Origin: Streptomyces lasiicapitis
GTDB lineage: Bacteria; Actinomycetota; Actinomycetes; Streptomycetales; Streptomycetaceae
Assembly: GCF_014646335.1 (NCBI RefSeq)
Contig: NZ_BMNG01000003.1
Location: forward strand, 579,560-643,559
DNA length: 64,000 nt
Direction of reading: 5' to 3'
Below, in pieces: positions 62,869 to 64,000 of the stretch. The notes beneath the pieces are model-generated. The model was not told where the DNA came from and did not search any database. It saw only the letters and a program-made list of their open reading frames with translations. The translations under genes and the position numbers were made by a program. Position 1 is the first letter of the stretch. Every line of letters starts with the position of its first letter.

Positions 62869-64000
62869 ATGCCACGAAGAGTCATCGGACTCACTCTGCT
62901 CCTCTGCGCCGCCCTCACGGCCGCAGCCGTACCCCTCGCGGCCGCGACACCCGCGCAGCCCACCCCCACCCCGCCCCGGCAGGCCGCGGGCCCCGGCACC
63001 GACCACGCCACCGACGACCCCTTCACCGCCGACCGCGCGAACTGGTTCCGCCAGGACCGCTTCGGCATGTTCATCCACTTCGGCGCGTACTCGAACCTGG
63101 AGGGCGAGTACAAGCGCCCCGACGGCACGGTCTGCCGCAACGCCGAGTGGATCAAGCGCGAGTGCAAGATCCCCGCGGCCGAGTACGAGAAGCAGGCGCA
63201 GGGCTTCAACCCGGCCGACTTCGACGCCAAGGCCGTGGTGAAGGCGGCCAAGGACGCGGGGATGAAGTACATCGTCATCACGTCCAAGCACCACGAGGGC
63301 TACGCGATGTGGCCCACGAAGGTCAACTCGTACAACCTGCGCGACCATTCGTCGTTCGACAAGAAGCGCGACATCCTCGCCGAGCTGAAGAAGGCCTCCG
63401 ACGACGCGGGCATCAAGCTCGGCTTCTACTACTCGATCTGGGACTGGCACGACCCGGACTTCTCGGACCCGGCGACGTTCCCGAAGTACGAGAAGCGCAT
63501 GTACGCGCAGCTCAAGGAGCTGGTCGACAACTACGACCCGGCGCTGCTCTGGTTCGACGGCGAGTGGGACACCGAGGACCCGCACAACCCGTGGACGTCG
63601 CGGGACGGCGAGCGCCTGGAGTCGTACCTGCGCGGACTGAACCCCGACCTGGTCATCAACAACCGCGTCGGCAAGCGCCGCGTGGTCGACGGCGACTACG
63701 GCACCCCCGAGCAGGAGATCCCCGACGCGCCGGTCGACGGCCAGCTCTGGGAGTCCTGCATGACCCTCAACGACCACTGGGGCTTCGCCCGTTACGACCA
63801 GAACTGGAAGTCGAGCCAGACGCTCGTACGCAACCTGCTGGCCACCACGTCCCGCAGCGGCAACTACCTCCTGAACGTGGGCCCCGACGCGCGCGGCCGC
63901 ATCCCGCAGCCGTCCGTCGACCGCCTCAAGGAGATGGGTACTTGGCTGCGTACGGCGGGTCAGGGCGACGCGGTGTACGGCGCGCGCTACGGCGGTCTCG
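62869..64000 (+). CDS. GH29 alpha-L-fucosidase, 3' partial
   Basis: The ATG at 62869 follows CAGGAG; 377 codons are open to the window end without a stop. Sec signal RRVIGLTLLLCAALTAAAVPLAAA. GH29 core: WFRQDRFGMFIHFGAYS, KYIVITSKHHEGYAMWPTKV, LGFYYSIWDWHD, and the nucleophile D230 in ALLWFDGEWD; WESCMTLNDHWGF and SGNYLLNVGPDARGRI follow. It releases alpha-L-fucose from glycans outside the cell. With GH89 and the chitosanase nearby it suggests use of amino sugar-rich or host-type glycans. Confidence 0.96.
   Translation, partial: MPRRVIGLTLLLCAALTAAAVPLAAATPAQPTPTPPRQAAGPGTDHATDDPFTADRANWFRQDRFGMFIHFGAYSNLEGEYKRPDGTVCRNAEWIKRECKIPAAEYEKQAQGFNPADFDAKAVVKAAKDAGMKYIVITSKHHEGYAMWPTKVNSYNLRDHSSFDKKRDILAELKKASDDAGIKLGFYYSIWDWHDPDFSDPATFPKYEKRMYAQLKELVDNYDPALLWFDGEWDTEDPHNPWTSRDGERLESYLRGLNPDLVINNRVGKRRVVDGDYGTPEQEIPDAPVDGQLWESCMTLNDHWGFARYDQNWKSSQTLVRNLLATTSRSGNYLLNVGPDARGRIPQPSVDRLKEMGTWLRTAGQGDAVYGARYGGL

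Overview
The window is high-GC DNA with strong third-position GC bias, frequent GTG and TTG starts and many 4-base stop/start overlaps. It also carries a CsnR-like chitosanase operator and an inverted pair of a GC-rich intergenic repeat typical of Streptomyces. I read it as a chromosomal segment of a Streptomyces (or very close relative). No tRNA, rRNA, CRISPR array, transposase or origin was seen.

Region 1 (1-31440, all + strand) is a Wzx/Wzy-type exopolysaccharide locus. It begins inside a fused NodB-like/GT2 glycosyltransferase and an LCP ligase. After a 534-bp leader it runs almost without gaps: initiating glycosylphosphotransferase, AlgD-like GDP-mannose dehydrogenase, GT4, two Wzz-like proteins with ruined P-loop domains, AsnB, a two-domain oxidoreductase, heparinase II/III-family protein, beta-helix lipoprotein, Wzy-like polymerase and a second GT4. 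A tightly coupled sugar module follows: C-methyltransferase, sugar-1-P nucleotidyltransferase, PIG-L deacetylase, SDR epimerase, DUF4910 protein, Wzx flippase, GT2, pyruvyltransferase, RfbC-like epimerase and a class III aminotransferase. The predicted product is an acidic glycan containing a uronic acid, perhaps amidated, with ketal pyruvate and an unusual C-methylated amino sugar.

Region 2 (31441-40773) holds housekeeping and accessory genes: PAP2 phosphatase, CorA, a winged-helix protein, a broken LysE exporter, a GAF-LuxR regulator divergent from two overlapping acyl-CoA ligase genes, and a zinc-ribbon protein with a possible Mrr-like domain.

Region 3 (40774-55674) is a purine-to-glyoxylate catabolic region. 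gcl, hyi and glxR convert glyoxylate to glycerate; uraD, uraH and pucL convert urate to allantoin. Two NCS2 permeases flank an 8-oxoguanine deaminase, and catalase sits between the two halves. Two separate operator systems are visible. One is a phased tandem 15-bp palindrome shared by the gcl and hyi promoters. The other is an exact 18-bp element covering the -35 box of both catalase and the uricase operon, which would tie peroxide removal to the enzyme that makes peroxide.

Region 4 (55675-64000) holds an alpha/beta hydrolase, two gene remnants around an inverted repeat, then secreted glycan-degrading enzymes: GH46 chitosanase, a DUF4360 protein, GH89 alpha-N-acetylglucosaminidase, a lipoprotein, and a GH29 alpha-L-fucosidase that runs off the right edge.
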